Below, piece after piece: positions 1 to 15,500 of a stretch of 64,000 bases of DNA (the first letter of the stretch is position 1; the number at the start of each line of letters is the position of its first letter). Under the pieces are notes generated by a model. That model saw only the letters and a list, made by a program, of their open reading frames with translations, did not search any database and had not been told where the DNA came from. The stretch comes from Tomocerus qinae (taxonomy: Eukaryota; Arthropoda; Collembola; Entomobryomorpha; Tomoceridae), in the NCBI GenBank assembly GCA_020055645.1, contig CM034546.1:120454375-120518374 (forward strand). Direction: 5' to 3'. A program made the position numbers and the translations under genes.

Positions 1-3000
1 AAAGTTGTTTCTGGTATCCGAAACGTGATGCTTTTTCTGTAAGTTAGTGTTCTCATTATGCCTGGGTGTACATATGATAGGAATTTAGTATGGAAATAGG
101 TCTGTGAATCTTTGCTGCGTCGAAAACCAAGCGGCCCTCAGGAAAATGATACATAGGCACTAGTTTTGTTTTCATTGGCTCATTTTCTGTATACTATTAC
201 TACAACTCTATTTCCATCTGTCTACGACAAAGAAAATATCCGTTTTCTCTAATATTTTTACGAGGGAGTCTTCCTCCAAAAAGTAAAGCAACGTAGTATT
301 TGAGAGAGATAAGTTTTGTTTTCTTGTTGCGCCTTCTGTCTCTGTCTCAATCTCAATATTATTACAGTTTATCGTTGCTTGTCTTATGACTACCTACTCC
401 ATTATACACATACTATCATCATCGACTATATCTACTATTGTTTCATTTCCGCATTACACTTAGACTCTAAAGATTTAACTCATCTATTGTTACTATGTCT
501 TTATTGTTAAAGCATCTATCTAGATAGAGAGAAAGAGAAAAATGGTGTGCGAGATACAAAATAGTTTGGCTCAAGAAGAATGGAGCCTGGCACTTCAATA
601 GCATTTTGGTAGTGCGAACGTTTTTCTGTATCTATTTATTCTCATCCTACACGGACAGAACCCACTTTCTGCAGACTACTAAAGATTACACTATCCTATT
701 TTCTATCTCAAGTAGCGTATGTATTGCCTGAGTGTTTATTCCTAGTAATGCATACACACACTTACAGTCCTCCATAATTTTAAGAGAACAGTACATAATA
801 TCTATTTATATGCAGTTAAGTTACAGAATTGTGTTCTTAACTGTGACACATATAATTTAAACTACTTGTCATAAGCACTAAAGTAAAGCAATAAGCAAAC
901 AAAGTAAAGTGCCCGTAGGAACTTCAAATGTTATACTAGCCAAAGTGTTCTTTTATTCTCGAAATTTCATTACTTCTTTTAGCATCTTTTTAATGTAACG
1001 TCTATATAACTATTTGGAATGCACAGCTTGAGGGTATACTAAAGACACTTCGCTTGTAATCACATGGAGAATAGAATTTATTCCGATTTTCTTAGCCAGG
1101 ATCCTAGTCAAAAGAAAAATCCTAGATAGAAAATGTAAAGCTATGTAAATCTAGTACTTATTTCCCTCCTTCTATTACCGTATGCATGAGATGACATAGC
1201 AAGTGTAAAGATCCATTTGTTTTTCTTTGTTCATTGAACGCCTTACTTACTACACACTCTCATTCATCCTACAAAATAACTATATAGAACAGGTATTCGA
1301 TGCACTACTACGTTCTGTCTGTATAATATGAACGTAACAGAAGTTCTGATCTGTTATGTGTTACGTAGTATATACTCTGATTTATATCACACCTCTTCTC
1401 TCAACTATTATGTCTTCCAGACTTCAAGAGACATGACGCTATCGATGAATTCGCATACCTGAATTTTACATGGAAATAAGATGTCTTCTGCTTTAAGGAA
1501 AATGAAGTTTAAAGTTAGCTTATGGTATTGATTTTGAATTAAATAGAAAATTGCTTTCAACTCTATAGAAAATGGAACTACATGTACAGACCTGTATAAT
1601 ATCTTTCTTTTGCATTAGCATTACAGTCGAGACCTGTAAAGCTGCATGGTAGTAAAGGAATCTGACTAAATAACTTCTATCTCACTGCATTGTATGCACA
1701 AAGATATTGTACGTAATGCGATAAGGAATCTATCAACCAAAGCTTTGCTTCTGTGACTGGCAGAGATTGACTAATCGAAAAGTCAGTACTACTATTTCCC
1801 ATCAACTCGCGTTCACATTTCTATTTTTAGTAATATTTTTAGAATTAATATGCACACATTACTATTAAACATGGGTATACTGTCAAAAAAAGTTTGACAC
1901 TTGTTTAAAAATAAAGCTAGTTTGTGTAACAGAATTCAGAAGTTCATTCCTCTTGCTTAGTTTACTAGGTCACATTTGTTTACCATGCAAACCTGATTTA
2001 CGTACAAACTCAAATATCACAGTTTACAGCCAATTTTAAAATTTGGATATACTTTACTTAATACTACATTGAACTTTAGATATGCATTTAACTTAGAGTT
2101 GAAACCGTCTATGGAGTGCTAATTCAAGTACTACTTGAAATGTATACACCGATTGAATCTTACGTGGTACAGTAACTAATTGCAAAATATTTGTCTGAAA
2201 ACTGAAAACGTGAGTATAGCATACAAACTGATTTTACAAGCACTTTTGCAATTCTAAGGTTGTACATAGAGATAGAGGAGTATATGTAGAAGAATTTGGT
2301 TTCGGAAAGAGTCAGTTTGGAGAAGTCAGCCTTAGTTACGTGTACGTGCTTGAAGCTACATAAAGAATAGTTAAACAGTAGGTAAGTAATGTGAGTCGAG
2401 ATATTCTTTCGATCTGAAGTTAACTTATTCCCCTCAAGAGAGTTTTTATTTAGATACCGCAATGCGCATTCATATTCAATTTCATTGTCAGTCTCGTTGC
2501 TGAATCCACAGGCAGTGGAATGTTCACATTGTTTTACTATAGACATTGTGTAGGTACAATATAAGTGGAATTATTTATAGAAAGCAGAATGCTTTATAGC
2601 GCATTGTATCAAATTGCATCATAATATTGCATACCTAGTAGACTCCAAGGTACTGGTCTTGAATTTATGAGATGAAATAATAGGGAACAATATATCTTTA
2701 CCTCTCGACTGGCGATGCATCTAGAAAACCCGTCCTATTTTTACGGAGAGCGAGACACAATAGTAGACAACTCCTTAGACTCCTGGGATGCCAAATCAAG
2801 AGTAATTTTTTACTAACTTATGGTTTGTAGTCGGAAGAAAGCTGTTTAGAATGTGCCTCAGGTTCATATCAGGAGTCCTATTCAAGGACCCAACAAAATG
2901 ACCACAACCATAATAAATGCCAACTCAAAATCTCTAATTTTCTGTAGTAAAGATGCACTCATTTCCTGCTTTTCTCGCTCTCAAGTCACAAAAAGCTCTG

Positions 3001-3510
3001 TACCTACATAATATGGTCAAAACAAAGTGACATTGTTTTACCTGCTGCCTTTAATAAGACAAGATTTACAAGTGTGTCTTTTCAAAACTTTTCCGTTTAC
3101 TCTTTCTCCTGTTCTTTTTCCTAGTTCTGCTTATTTCATGTGAAATTTTAAAGAAATGCACTTCCACCTTTGACTTTGTAGTGTCAATTAAACGGAGTAA
3201 ACATTTTTCATTGAAATTGTTGCTTGCCCTTGGTTAAAAAATATAAATGTACTAGAAAATGATATAATTTAAGGTTAGGTTAAGTTTGAGGTTTTAGATG
3301 TGTTTGCTCAATAATATGAAGTTTTCAATGCAGTGCATAGTGCATCAAAGAAACATCTATTTTACGGGCATCGTAAATCGACTTTGTGCGATAATAAATA
3401 ACCTCTAACAAATCTCATGAATTGATTTTTTTTTATTTCGGTGGGGATTTTGCTGGATGATGTTGACTGAATGGGATTGATGGGTAAACGCAACATGCAC
3501 TGGATAACAG
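1..3510. other. Upstream non-coding sequence; probable intron or 5' region of the nicotinic receptor gene
   Basis: AT-rich sequence with no exon that I can support. Because the first recognisable receptor exon at about 3511 lacks a signal peptide, one or more 5' exons must lie in this stretch or before the window. I did not find a convincing short Met-plus-hydrophobic exon followed by a donor. The longest open frame here (complement of 2160-2546) has no recognisable family features and is treated as chance. Confidence 0.5.
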
Positions 3511-6500
3511 GGATGAAGATGATTGACTGCGATGAGCAAGAGTTGAGGCTCCTCAAATATTTGATGGGGAACTACGATTCTTCCGTTCGTCCTGCAAGCC
3601 ACTACTCAGTACCTCTCTCTGTGAATTTCGACCTAGCCCTTCATCACATTATTGATGTTGTAAGTACTTTATTTATTTACTCGTAAATTGCTTTTCTCTT
3701 TAGCTGTGACTTGGTAGGTATCTTAATTGTTTTCTGTCAATATGGCTTTCCTGGTCAACATGGGTTTAATAAAGTTAATGCTGCACAGAAACGACCTACT
3801 TATATGTACTATCCTTCTATATCTACTCACTTATAGCTTAAAGCTGTCAGATACCTAAAGATTCATACAATTCTATAATATAATCGCACTAATACCTGAC
3901 TATCTATGTCTTGGTAGGAGAGCCTAGGGAACCTGCATATATTACGTAACGTAAAACCCCCTCTCCCAAGTGTAGCGCAAGTGCTGACTGCAACTCTTTT
4001 ACACATCGCCTCCTCCCATCAACTATAAACGTAATATATGTACGTTCCTTGAAAGCACAAAAGCAAAATGCGCATGCCCCCTCCCTCTAAACCAACGAAA
4101 TGAGTTGTTTCATAATATTACAACATCAGAACAGTAATACAAATCCACATAGATTGGTGGTTTAGAAACTTTTCTATTTGACCCGGAATTGTTTTTATCC
4201 TTATGATGGGTGGCCTGCTTAATTTCTCTTGAGTGCCAGGTTCGCCCCTTAGCTGGGTTCACTAGTATTAGATATACCTACTATATACACGCATGAAAAG
4301 AAATTAAGCCATATTGTGAATCCAAATGCACTGGGTAATTACGTATATAGAATTCCGGTCCAGCTATGCAATTTGTAATCATCAAAGGAAGATAGTGAAT
4401 GTAGTAGAGATAGGCAAATTGGCACTCAGCCGTAATGTAGTAGCCCATTTATACTAAGTAATATGTAGGATCGAGGGTAGTGGAGAGAAATAAACACATT
4501 CTGGGTGTAATTTTTAATCTAACGCCCACATTGATCTGCTACTCATAGGCAAGGATGAATCCTTTCATCTTTTCTATTTGCATCTGACAAAACGAAATCC
4601 ATCTATATATCTATTTTGTACTGTTTGTAAGCTACATATGTACAATAAACCATCGCAAAAGAATTTTTCTCATGTGTCTATCTCGGTTGAATGCCTACTA
4701 TAGTTTATGCGTTGCAGGAAATTCCAAGTTGAGGAAACCTTGTAATTATTTAGTAAAGTTTTGCACTTACAAGTGGTATATGACACTAGTAGTGTTAGAC
4801 TATGTAGCGTAGTAGTAAAACTTTTGGATGGAAACATTTTCGCTGTAGAATAGGAAAGAGTGGAAAGTTGGAGTAGGTATTACGTTCGTTGGGTATGTTT
4901 ATGGATATGCTGATAGGTTTATGGGCATTATGTAAAGTTAGAGTTGAGTTAATGAACTGATACTGATTCAATAATGTGTCACAGATTCCGAGAGTTTATC
5001 CTCACTAACTCCCAAACAAAATAAGTAATTCGATTAGCAATAGTTTTCTGCTTTGTTACCTTCCCAAACTTGTAATAATAAACATTCGAGTGTCTGTAGT
5101 AAGAAATCAATGATAAAGAAAGCACTTGAAGCTCTTTTACTTATCTTTTAATTCATCCAGAATTAAATTAGTGTAACAAATACGAAACATAAATATCATA
5201 TTAAACTTGTCATAAACTTATCTTTAGTTGGACATTCTAATGGAGATTGCTATCAGTTTCTGCACTAGACCGGAAAGTTGAGTTAGCACTTTGAAGTTTG
5301 TATTCCTCAGATACAGATAAGGCAGAACAAGGACACAAAGTGTCTTAAGTACCACAGAGAGAATTTAGGGTAGGGAATACCAAGGACGATAGATAATATT
5401 GTGTCTAATAACATAAGTATTAGCACTTAGTGCTTGTGAGTGTGCAAAACTATTCGAAGAATACACATAAACATAAATAAAATGCTTTCTCCAGTACCTG
5501 TGCATCCTAGAGTCCAATCATATTGATAGAGGTAGTCGTAAACCTACCATACTATTAATATAGGATATAAATAATATTTGTTTGTCAAAGTATGAAGATT
5601 CAAGTTCCGTCATGTCATTTGCAAAATGAAACTAATTTTAAATGTACCTAAAGCAACTCCTTCCAGTATAGTGTAGATAGAACTCACAATTCAGAACTGG
5701 CTCCTGTTTATGATGTCGCCAGCTTAAGTTGACAAATTCTTCTGCGATATGTCCCAATAAAACGTAGCTGATTGGAGAAGTATGCAGCTGAGCCAAATCA
5801 GAACTTAGTACCAAGTGATCGAGATATGTAAAAGTTCTTTGAGTGTTTCTTTCTATACTAGTACAACATGGTACCATTCCAAATCACTCAGTCTTTACTT
5901 TTATATTGATAGACAAACATTCATAAAACCACTATTAAGTACCTATTTAGCTCTGTAGATTCCATATTACTTCATTTTATTCTAAATTTAAGACTAGGAC
6001 AGCTCCTGGCATTGAAGGAGAGTACAAAGACTTTTATCTGGACTTTCACTAGTGCCTGTTTTATATGCAATTGTTCATGTGCTTAGTGATGCAGATGCAA
6101 CTGAGACATTATTACAATGACTGACTCCTTTTGACAGCAATTACAATACAAGGACGGCAATACTTTCTCAGCTTCAAGCTATTCCATCTCTTTTTCTAGA
6201 TTCAATTTCAATTTACAAGACAAAGGCCATGCGGAACAAAAAACCTTGTGAAAGTCAAATAGAATTCTGTCACAATCTCTCCACAAAAAATAGTATGCAT
6301 ATATAAGACTTCTGTAATGGATAAAGTAGATATAGACAATGTAAATTCATTGAAAATTTCATTGGTACTCACAACTGTGATTTATTACCCATTTCTTCAA
6401 GACATTGTCTTGTCAGTAGTCTTGGGTATGTCCTTTGACTAAGATTAACTTAACTGTCATATTTGCAAAGGTACTTTCTTCAAAATTAGTAGTTTTATAG

Positions 6501-9500
6501 CCTGTATTCGTGTAGAGTCCTGAATCCCTATACTATAACTATGTACTATAACATTTGAGTCAACATTTATATAGTATGTGAAAGCTGAGCTCATAAGTGT
6601 CATATCAGCAACAGCAGTAAACAAAATTCACATTCCTTGTAACATTGAAAGTCACAATTCAGGATCTTACTAGAACCACGAGAAAAAGTTTTCGATAGAA
6701 ATAGTTGAACCGATGTAGCATCTGTAATTGGTGTTATTCCATTTTTTTCTCTCCCTCTGTCTCAGTTCAGTCTGAATAGGTTCTTGTTATATAGAAGAAT
6801 GGAATCGACTGACGACAGCTGTTCAGTCTTGTTGTTTTTTACTACATTGAACCAGTGCAGATCAACAGAAACCGAAAGCTAGGGGCATACTAAACAGGGT
6901 CAAACGCAGATAAAGACTAGCAGTTAACCCCTGATAACATTTCGTCGCAAAACAGGGAATTATTTTGATCCGTTTTACTAGCTTTTTGTCTGTTATACAC
7001 TCACTCTTACTGTTGAATGTGGATCTTTCACGTATCTTTCCTGCTGATGTATTAAATTGACTTGAAGACTAGCCTTGGCACGGCTTGAGTTTATGTGGCG
7101 CTGAGTTGTAATGCATTTCTTACTCTCCAATTCACAATATCCCTATTTGCACATTGCACTATGGGATATGGGTAATGGTTTGCATTACTGCATTTAAAAG
7201 GAAAAGGAACCATTGTCACTTGTCACCTCATTGAATATACTTACTTTAGTGTCAATAGTGCCACGTAAATAATAAAGAAACGGAAACCGGATAATATTAA
7301 ATGCATATCATGAACACGACTACTATTTAGCTACCTATTGTTTACTATTTATGTACTTATAAATGTGTCGCAGGAACGAATAACACTTATTTACGATCAC
7401 AGATTCTCAAAACAAGATTCTACTAAGTACAACATAGTAAAAGTGTTTTTTCATAACCAAACCTATTAATGCATTGCGTTTTCCTTGAACTATACGAACA
7501 CTATAGAGCGAAACCGTTATTTGTAAATTATAGTTGCTTAGATTATTGAGTATTTCAGTTTTTAGGTAAAATTACAATTTTAGTGAATTTGTGTAAAAAT
7601 ATTTGTTTCAATCTGCTCAAAAAATTGATGAAGGGACAACCCTTACCATGGTCTAAACTGTCTTAGTAGGAAGCACTACCTTAGTGCTAATAGTTTTAGC
7701 TGGCCTACTAATACAATTATATGGTAGTTATAATAGTTAGGTAATTATACATACAATTAATATTATAATGTAATCTGATCTAGATAATATTCAAATTGCG
7801 GAAGTTAATCTTCAATTTTTAAATATTCTCTGGTAAAAGTTTTCAGGAATATATCGGGGTAGTTTTAGTTAAAAGTTTTCAGGAATATACGGGGGTAGTT
7901 TTAGTTTAGACACAAAACGAAAGAATTTGCGATAACATGCTTCATTGTTCTTTTTCTCCACTTTCCCTTGTCTATAATGTGTATCCCTCAAACATTATCA
8001 TTAGAATTCAAAACACTCTAATAATACTGCATAATTTGGTGCCTGGGAATTCCCCCGAAGCTTGGAAAGGATATTAAATGAATGAAAAGTACAAAGTGGT
8101 ATCTATGAACATTTACTTTTAATGGATTATTGCATCACCTAGAATGTAAAACAGTCATGTTTGATATCAGGAATGTAAAAGCATCATCCTTGGTTCTTTC
8201 ACTTATAGAAGCTAATGTAATCGTAGTAATCAAAGACGAATACCAAAGAATGGTAGAATAAGCAAGTACTAAGAACAAAAGTGTATTCTCTTGTGATGTA
8301 GTAGTTACATTCATTTGTTGTCATTTAAAAGGAAGTATGTAGGTGACTTGTACACTATCACAGAAATGGACTACTTGATTTGACTTGGTTTAGTAGCCAT
8401 ATTTAAGAGATTAAAACGTATTTGGCAGAACGAGGAGAGTCAAAGCGCATTTCTTGTTTTCCCCGAATACAATGTTAGGGTTTTATTTTATAAGAGAAAG
8501 AGAATTTGTATAACTGAGCTGGGCTTCCAGGAAGCTATTTTAGTAGCATGGACATATGTGTTTATTAGGACAGTAAACATTGTCCATTAGGTACTTGGCA
8601 TTTCTACTGATACTGTAGTGTTGTTGTTGGTGCAGAAGTGATGTAAGGTACTAGACCACTTGGAGACACATATTGCTTTTAGTTTTTATTTTACTATGCA
8701 AAAGGGAAATAAACAATGAGTGTTATCACAGTAGAGTCTTGTCCGTTTGTCTTCTTTCTCCAAGAACTCCTTTGAGTTGCGACTGAGCTGCGGATAATTT
8801 ATTAACTGGGCTTAAATGCTACTTAAGCCTTTGACACCCAAGACACGAGAAAATTGTTACGTAAAATGTACAAAGTTTGTAAAGCCAGCAAGTGTGGTTG
8901 AGTTATGTACAGGAGGAAGCAATGAAAGAGAGTATAGCACACAGAAAACGGATTTTATACGATCCCCATGGAATACATTGATGAATACCTAAGTTGCTTT
9001 CATTAGAAATTCCTGGAATACAAATGGATCATCAAAAGAAACAATATACAAAGTGAAATTTGCATTTAATACATCACAGAGTCACATGTCGGGTGATAGT
9101 GTCAGCAAAGTGATTAAAGGTGACTCAATAAGGCTTGAAAGTTTACTTTGGTGTGCTTGGTTTTAGCATCCAGATGTGTACATACTGTTTTTAGAGTGCA
9201 ACGCAATTTAGAAAATCCGATATATTAGCACCACCCACTCGTTTTCAGGAGTTTTCAAAGGCGTGTTTACACAATTTGAATAAGGATTTTGCTGTGGTGT
9301 TATTGTAGAGTGATTTATTGAGTTTGCTAGGTACTTACTATTTAACAACAACCAACATGAATTACTTTCAGATGAAATTTCAATGAATAGGAATGAAATA
9401 AGCGAAGCATAAAGTTTTAGTGAAAGTATAACTACAAAAGATTCAATGGAATACTTAGTGAGTCCTATCTGTTTCTCGTTGGGTAAAATAACAATTCAGT

Positions 9501-12500
9501 AGAGCTGTCCAACTGTCCTTTTTCTTTGTCGGCATGTTTGCATGTCCTTTGTGTTCGTTTCTTGTGTCGGTTGACTTGTGTTTGCCTCCGGAAAAGATTG
9601 TTTCCACCCGAAGAATTAAGTAGTTACTCTACTATTTATATTCAATTCCCGCCCTTTTCTCTTCAATATAGATCAGTATCAAAACCAGTTGTCAAATTGT
9701 GAGTGTAGCATTTTGTGCGGAAAAAGAGTCGGGAAGTGATTTAGTATTAGATACCTACTTAGCACTTACCTAACCTACTGCTGCGGAATTGTTTACTCAG
9801 AAATCTCAAAAGTAAAGTTTCTGACCTACTAAGTAGTAAAACTTGATCATTACAATGTCATGTTGCGTGTGTGTTGAGCCGGATAATAGCAGAGATACCT
9901 ACTTTGAGTGATTCAGATTTGTAGATAAGCACGAAATTGTAGGATTAGAAATAAAGTTGCCAAATGGGAATATCAGCTTTTGGACATGTGTGGGGAAATG
10001 TATACAGAACTGACAAAAAAGACGGCTTTCTTTTATGTGCACTTCCGAAAAAGGTTAAAGTTTTCTTAACTTGCTTGTCAATTTTCCGAAACAAAGTTGT
10101 TTGTTGCAGCAACAGTAAGAATAAAGTTTAGAGTAAAGGGAATCGAAGTGAAGAGTGAGCCCAGTTAACACAATTCAACTCTCGCTTAAGCTCCAAAACT
10201 TTTTCCTTTGTAAACCCAGTCAAGGCAAATCTTGTCAACTTGAGTTAGCACAGTCATGTTCAAAATGAAAACTATAAGCCTGTGTAAATAGATATACTTA
10301 TCAGAATAGGGATGTACCTGCAACCAAAAATACTATTTCACTATTACCTTTCAAACTTTAGCCAAAACTGGATGCTTTGTGAATTTTTATATTGCTTCTG
10401 CTTATACTTTTGTATTCGTGAATATTACTTTGTTGTTTCTTGTAAATAGGATGAAAAAAACCAAATATTAACGACGAGTTGTTGGCTGACACAAACGTGG
10501 ATTGACAACCATCTCTTATGGAACGACACCGAGTTCGGAGGAATTCAAGTCATCCGTCTACCCTATGCAAGAGTTTGGAAACCTGATATCATTCTCTACA
10601 ACAAGTAAGCAGTTTTTAACATCCTTTGTCCTTTCACTCTACTTATTCGACTACAGTTTTCTTAAATCTTACTACATCCGCAGGATTTTCTATTGGGATT
10701 TAAAATATGAAACTCGTATTTACAAATTGCACATTATATCTGTATTAGTATTACCTATACCATCTTTACTATATGGATTAATGTCTTAAGAAACTCTTCC
10801 TTTCAAGAATATGGAGAATATTTTAACGATCCAGGTTTTAGTATGACGTTGAAGTACTATAAATGCTTGCACGTGCAAGCACTAAATCACTTAAGAAGAA
10901 AATCATCCACATTTCTAGGATTTTTCCTTCATTGTTTACTCTCTCTGTAAATATTTATTGATAGGTAACGCAAGAAGTAAAAGAACTTTATCCAAATTGC
11001 TACATCCTGCTTTAAATATTGCATAATACATAAATGGTATGCACTCCAAACTGTGTTGCAGGTTGCAGATAACCAATTAGTAGAATCATGCAAAATATGG
11101 CATCATAAATGTTGAAAAATAGTTATATAATTGGGTACATTTTGCAAAGTAAACGAGTCGGAGATGCATCAGCAGAGTCAACAAATTGAGACGCAGCTGT
11201 TTGTATAAAGAGAAAGTTGATATTTTTATACAGCCAGTTCCCTTTCTGTTCTGTCTTGTTTAGATAGCTCACTCTGCAAACTCGGTTTTTGCAACGGAAG
11301 TAAAATCGGATATCAGCAAAAGCAAACTACATAATAATAAGTTTATTGTAAATGCTGATGGAATGTAAATTATTAGAGATGCAATAATCTATATCCTCAT
11401 CATGGTCAAATGTACAATGGGGAAAGGTGAAATGTACATCAATTTGTGTTTACGGACTATAACTGTCTAAAATTGTATCTGCAAGCATTATATGTTATCC
11501 ATATATGCTATCACTTCAGTATCCTATATTTTTTGAAGAAGTAATTGAGCTACCGAGTCCATTTTTGAAAATATTCCACCCAATAACCATAATTTTGTAG
11601 TACAGGATAGAGTATAAAATAGGGTAAAGTCTATACCAATATAATTTTTGCTATTATCATGGAAATGTATATACAAGATAAATAATACTCTAAATCTCGT
11701 AAAATTGAAGTTGACGTGCATAAATAGGTACTAAAATGATTAATTGTGCTGCAGAAAATCGTCATGCATCTTGCTACTTGCATTTTGTAACGGATTCAAT
11801 GATTCAAAACGGGTTTCGTTCCGGATCGTTTGCCCTAAAAGATAAAAAAGCAGTGAACAAAAACTTTCCCTTGAAATTAATTATCGAAACGTTAAAAAGA
11901 CTTGCACAATCTGCATTGTCAAGCTGCAGTTTTGCTAGGAAGAATACTTCCATTCTAAGTATACATTGTTACTGTAGTATATTTGCTGTTTAAAGTTGTA
12001 AGGCAGAGTAATTATTGCTAATTAGTTAGTTTGAAACTTTTAATGCCTATAAATGGCAAAGTATTTAGTTTTATTGATTTTGAACATATATTATAGTAAC
12101 AGTATTACTTTAGTCCGTAATTCTGTTACATACAGCTAAAAATCTGGTAAAAAGAAACAATGTGACAATTGTCTTGTCTACTGTGGGATGATAGTAAATG
12201 TATATCTAGGTTTTAGAAATAGAAGCACGAACTGGCTTAAAAAGTTTTCCTCTTTTTAAGCATAAGATTTTAGTAAAGTTTGGCACTTTACTGTTGCAAT
12301 GTTCTCATTCGTGTCTTAAATCAGATTAAGTAACATTATTTTTATCTCTGCGTTTTTGAACATGCACGCAATATTTGTGCCTTCGCTTCGACTGTGGTAT
12401 ATAAAATATACTATTAATAGCTTAACGATTGATATCTGTGTGTATTTTTATATAATAGTGCGGATTCGCAATACTCATCTGCAGTCATCAATACGAACGT

Positions 12501-15500
12501 GATAGTACGAAATACTGGAGAAGTAACTTGGCTGAGTCATGGAATCTACAAGAGCTCTTGTGACATCAATGTCGAGTATTTTCCTTTTGATATACAAAAC
12601 TGTACCCTAAAATGGGCCTCTTGGACTTACGATGGCTATCAGGTAGTCTTTTTACTGTGCTTTTTCTGACTGACACATAAATCCGCTTATTTTTTTAAAA
12701 CCTGGTTTAAACCTATGAATTTATATATAACTAAATAGTGTCTATAGCTGCATAATGCTGTACTATTTAATATTACTTACATCATATAAAAGATTCGTGT
12801 GTTTTACCCTGGTAAATTACCGAATTTCCCATAAGAACACTTTCTCGTATCTCGGTTGAAGCTGAAAGGGAGTCTTTGTCTTTGTAGTGTTGTAAATCAA
12901 ATCAAATCACACATAATTTGCATACTTACGCTCAGCTCTGCATACATTACTTAAAGAATATCAAAAACTTAAGTGTCTGCATGCTAAAGTACAAAAGAAA
13001 ATAAAAGAGATTCGAGATTGTGGTTCCTACTCTGATAAACTATAGACATAAAGACACAAAGACTATGCTGTAACGAGAAAAGCTATATATGCATCCATCA
13101 AAATGGTGGGACCTTGTTTTGGCTATATACATAATAACCACAGTATAGAAAATGTCCACGTAGATATATAATACAACTATATAGATTTATCAAATAATGG
13201 TAAGTACTTCATGCTCAACAGAGTGGGTGTGCAGTGTGTCTATCTTTCTGCGTTGGTAGCTTATATAGGTACCTTTGTATTCATAGACATTCTATTAGTA
13301 GGTTCTTTCAAACTATAATGTAGGATCAAAATAAGGAAATTGCTCACTTTCGCTCATCCGGCTTTCCAACATGTCCTGAATGCAAATTCTGAAACAACAA
13401 ATCTTACAGCGCGTAAGTTTCCTTGTTCTAATGGCAGAAAAAAGCAAGTTCTAGAGAAAGACAAGAAGTTGGAGCAAAATGTATGCGAAAAGAAACGAAG
13501 CAGAAACTGAGCAAAAACTTTAGAGAGGGATTATATTTTCAGAGATTAGCTAATGATATTTAGCAACTGATAGCTTATTATGTCTTGCTGTACTCTGAAA
13601 CATTTAGACAGCACAAAAAAGAAGACTTTCTTCCTATTTAGTTAATACCCCTAAGGGTGTCTTGTCAGAGTCTTTCACAATCGCCAATTACTCAAAACAT
13701 CACATAAACTGGTCAAGTTTGTCATGCATAAACTAGGCTACCTAATTAATACGTCCTTGCAAGTTGACAGTTCAGTAAGTACTAAAAGCTTTTTCGTAAT
13801 ACACTTACATACTACATTAGGTAAATGCATCATCCTTTCTATTAACGAGAAAGTAGCACAAGATAAAATAGTATGCGTGTGTAACAACAAAATTTTGATT
13901 TTCAATTTCCTTTAGATTTGGAATTTTAAATAGGTATTAAATAGAAAAAGCCTCTTGTAGAATACTTGAGTAGGAAGTAGAAAGGATAGTCTGAGTATTA
14001 GCAGAGATATGACACAAAGTATTCCTAAAGGCTCCAGATATTTCTAAGTAAAGGTATTTAATTTAAATAAGAAAGGATTACTTCTCTCTCCTAACAGGAA
14101 ATTACTTAATCCACTGTAGTTATATTATCAGCAAAGCTGTCGTACATTGCTCGTCTCTCTAGTCTCTTCATAAAGTCTGTACAACTATTGGTAAGCAGCT
14201 CATGTCCCATGATAGCGAAGCAATTCTATTTTTGTATTTGCCCACATGGAATATGAAACGAGAGAGCTCCTTCAAATCCTAGTGAAAGCACAAGGCTTTC
14301 TCCCTGTAGATATCTTTTAAGCTTTTGGCAAATAATAGCTAGCTAGTTCTAATTCTATATACATTATCCTTCCTCTTCTCAGGATTTTGTGATGTAGTCT
14401 CAGTCCTTTTAGCTACTGTCACTACCAGGGAGAGTGTCTCCCACGTAGAAGCACCAAGGCAGAAGTGTTGCATGTGAAGGGATTATATTTTTGAAAACAG
14501 GATATGGTATATAGGATTTTTTCATGAATGTTATGTACGATTATCATTACATGGAGTATAAGCATGAAAAAGTATGATTTTTGGATGATAATCAGTCATA
14601 ATAGCTTTTTCCACTTGTGATTTCGTTGTTGGAAATCATTATAATCAGTAAACGTTATCAAATAAATGCAGCTATGATATATATATTAGATTACCAGTTC
14701 CTGTATAAGATGTTGAATGTACTAACCAAATATCTTTAGCCAACACTCTCCTTTTAGTAAATATTTAAGTAGATTCTTATCGTTGTATCCTTGAATAGTA
14801 AATAGGAGAAAGTATTAGTAGTATGTACTTGTACATTTGAGGACAAACTGCATCATTATCATTATGGACCATTTAGTTTTTTCCCTCAAAGCTTTTAGAA
14901 TTTTCTGTTGAACGTGGGATGCTAATAAAGTCTACACAGACTCTAAAAATGTCAAGTTCATTTAGCGGGTGACCTTGTCCGCGTTTAGAAATTCCATCGG
15001 TTGTGGGGGAATTTGGCGAATTTATTCTAGGGAGGCATGTCCTAAATGAGCATCTTCATTGCATTTTCAGTGTTTATTGAGTTATTTCCAGCATTGGCTG
15101 GTGGAAAAGCCATTTGAATTTATTAGAGTTAAAAGAAGGGAATGATTCAATTTCCGTTTGATAGAAGCCATCAAATTACAGGATGAGTAGGACTGTGGCA
15201 ACTATCCAGGAGATATACATCATTTGATATAGAGTGAAAGCAGTTTTCTCTTCTACCCGCAGCAGCACTTTTCATTTCTATTCTATTGATTTAAGCTAAT
15301 CGGTTGAAAAAGTCTTTCTAATAATATTTACTTTGCCCTTTTCAGTTGGATTTGAAAATCGAAAGGGAAGAAGGTGATACGAGCAATTATCACGCCAACG
15401 GAGAATTTGATTTGCTAAGTATCACGGCTATACGGAATGTGAAAGTCTACTCATGCTGTCCAGAACCTTACCCGGATGTCACCTACACAATTGTGATGAG

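Noticed and set aside
2160..2546. 128-codon open frame on the complement
   Set aside because: Longest frame in the 5' region, but low complexity of evidence: no domain, no signal peptide, no splice partners; fits chance in AT-rich DNA.
3910..4130. Possible small inverted repeat around ATTACGTAACGTAA and CGTAATATATG
   Set aside because: Pairing is short and imperfect, with no definable ends or target duplication.
4225..4275. tRNA-like GGTTCGCCCC stretch
   Set aside because: The T-arm-like string is not followed by a matching acceptor stem and no cloverleaf could be drawn.
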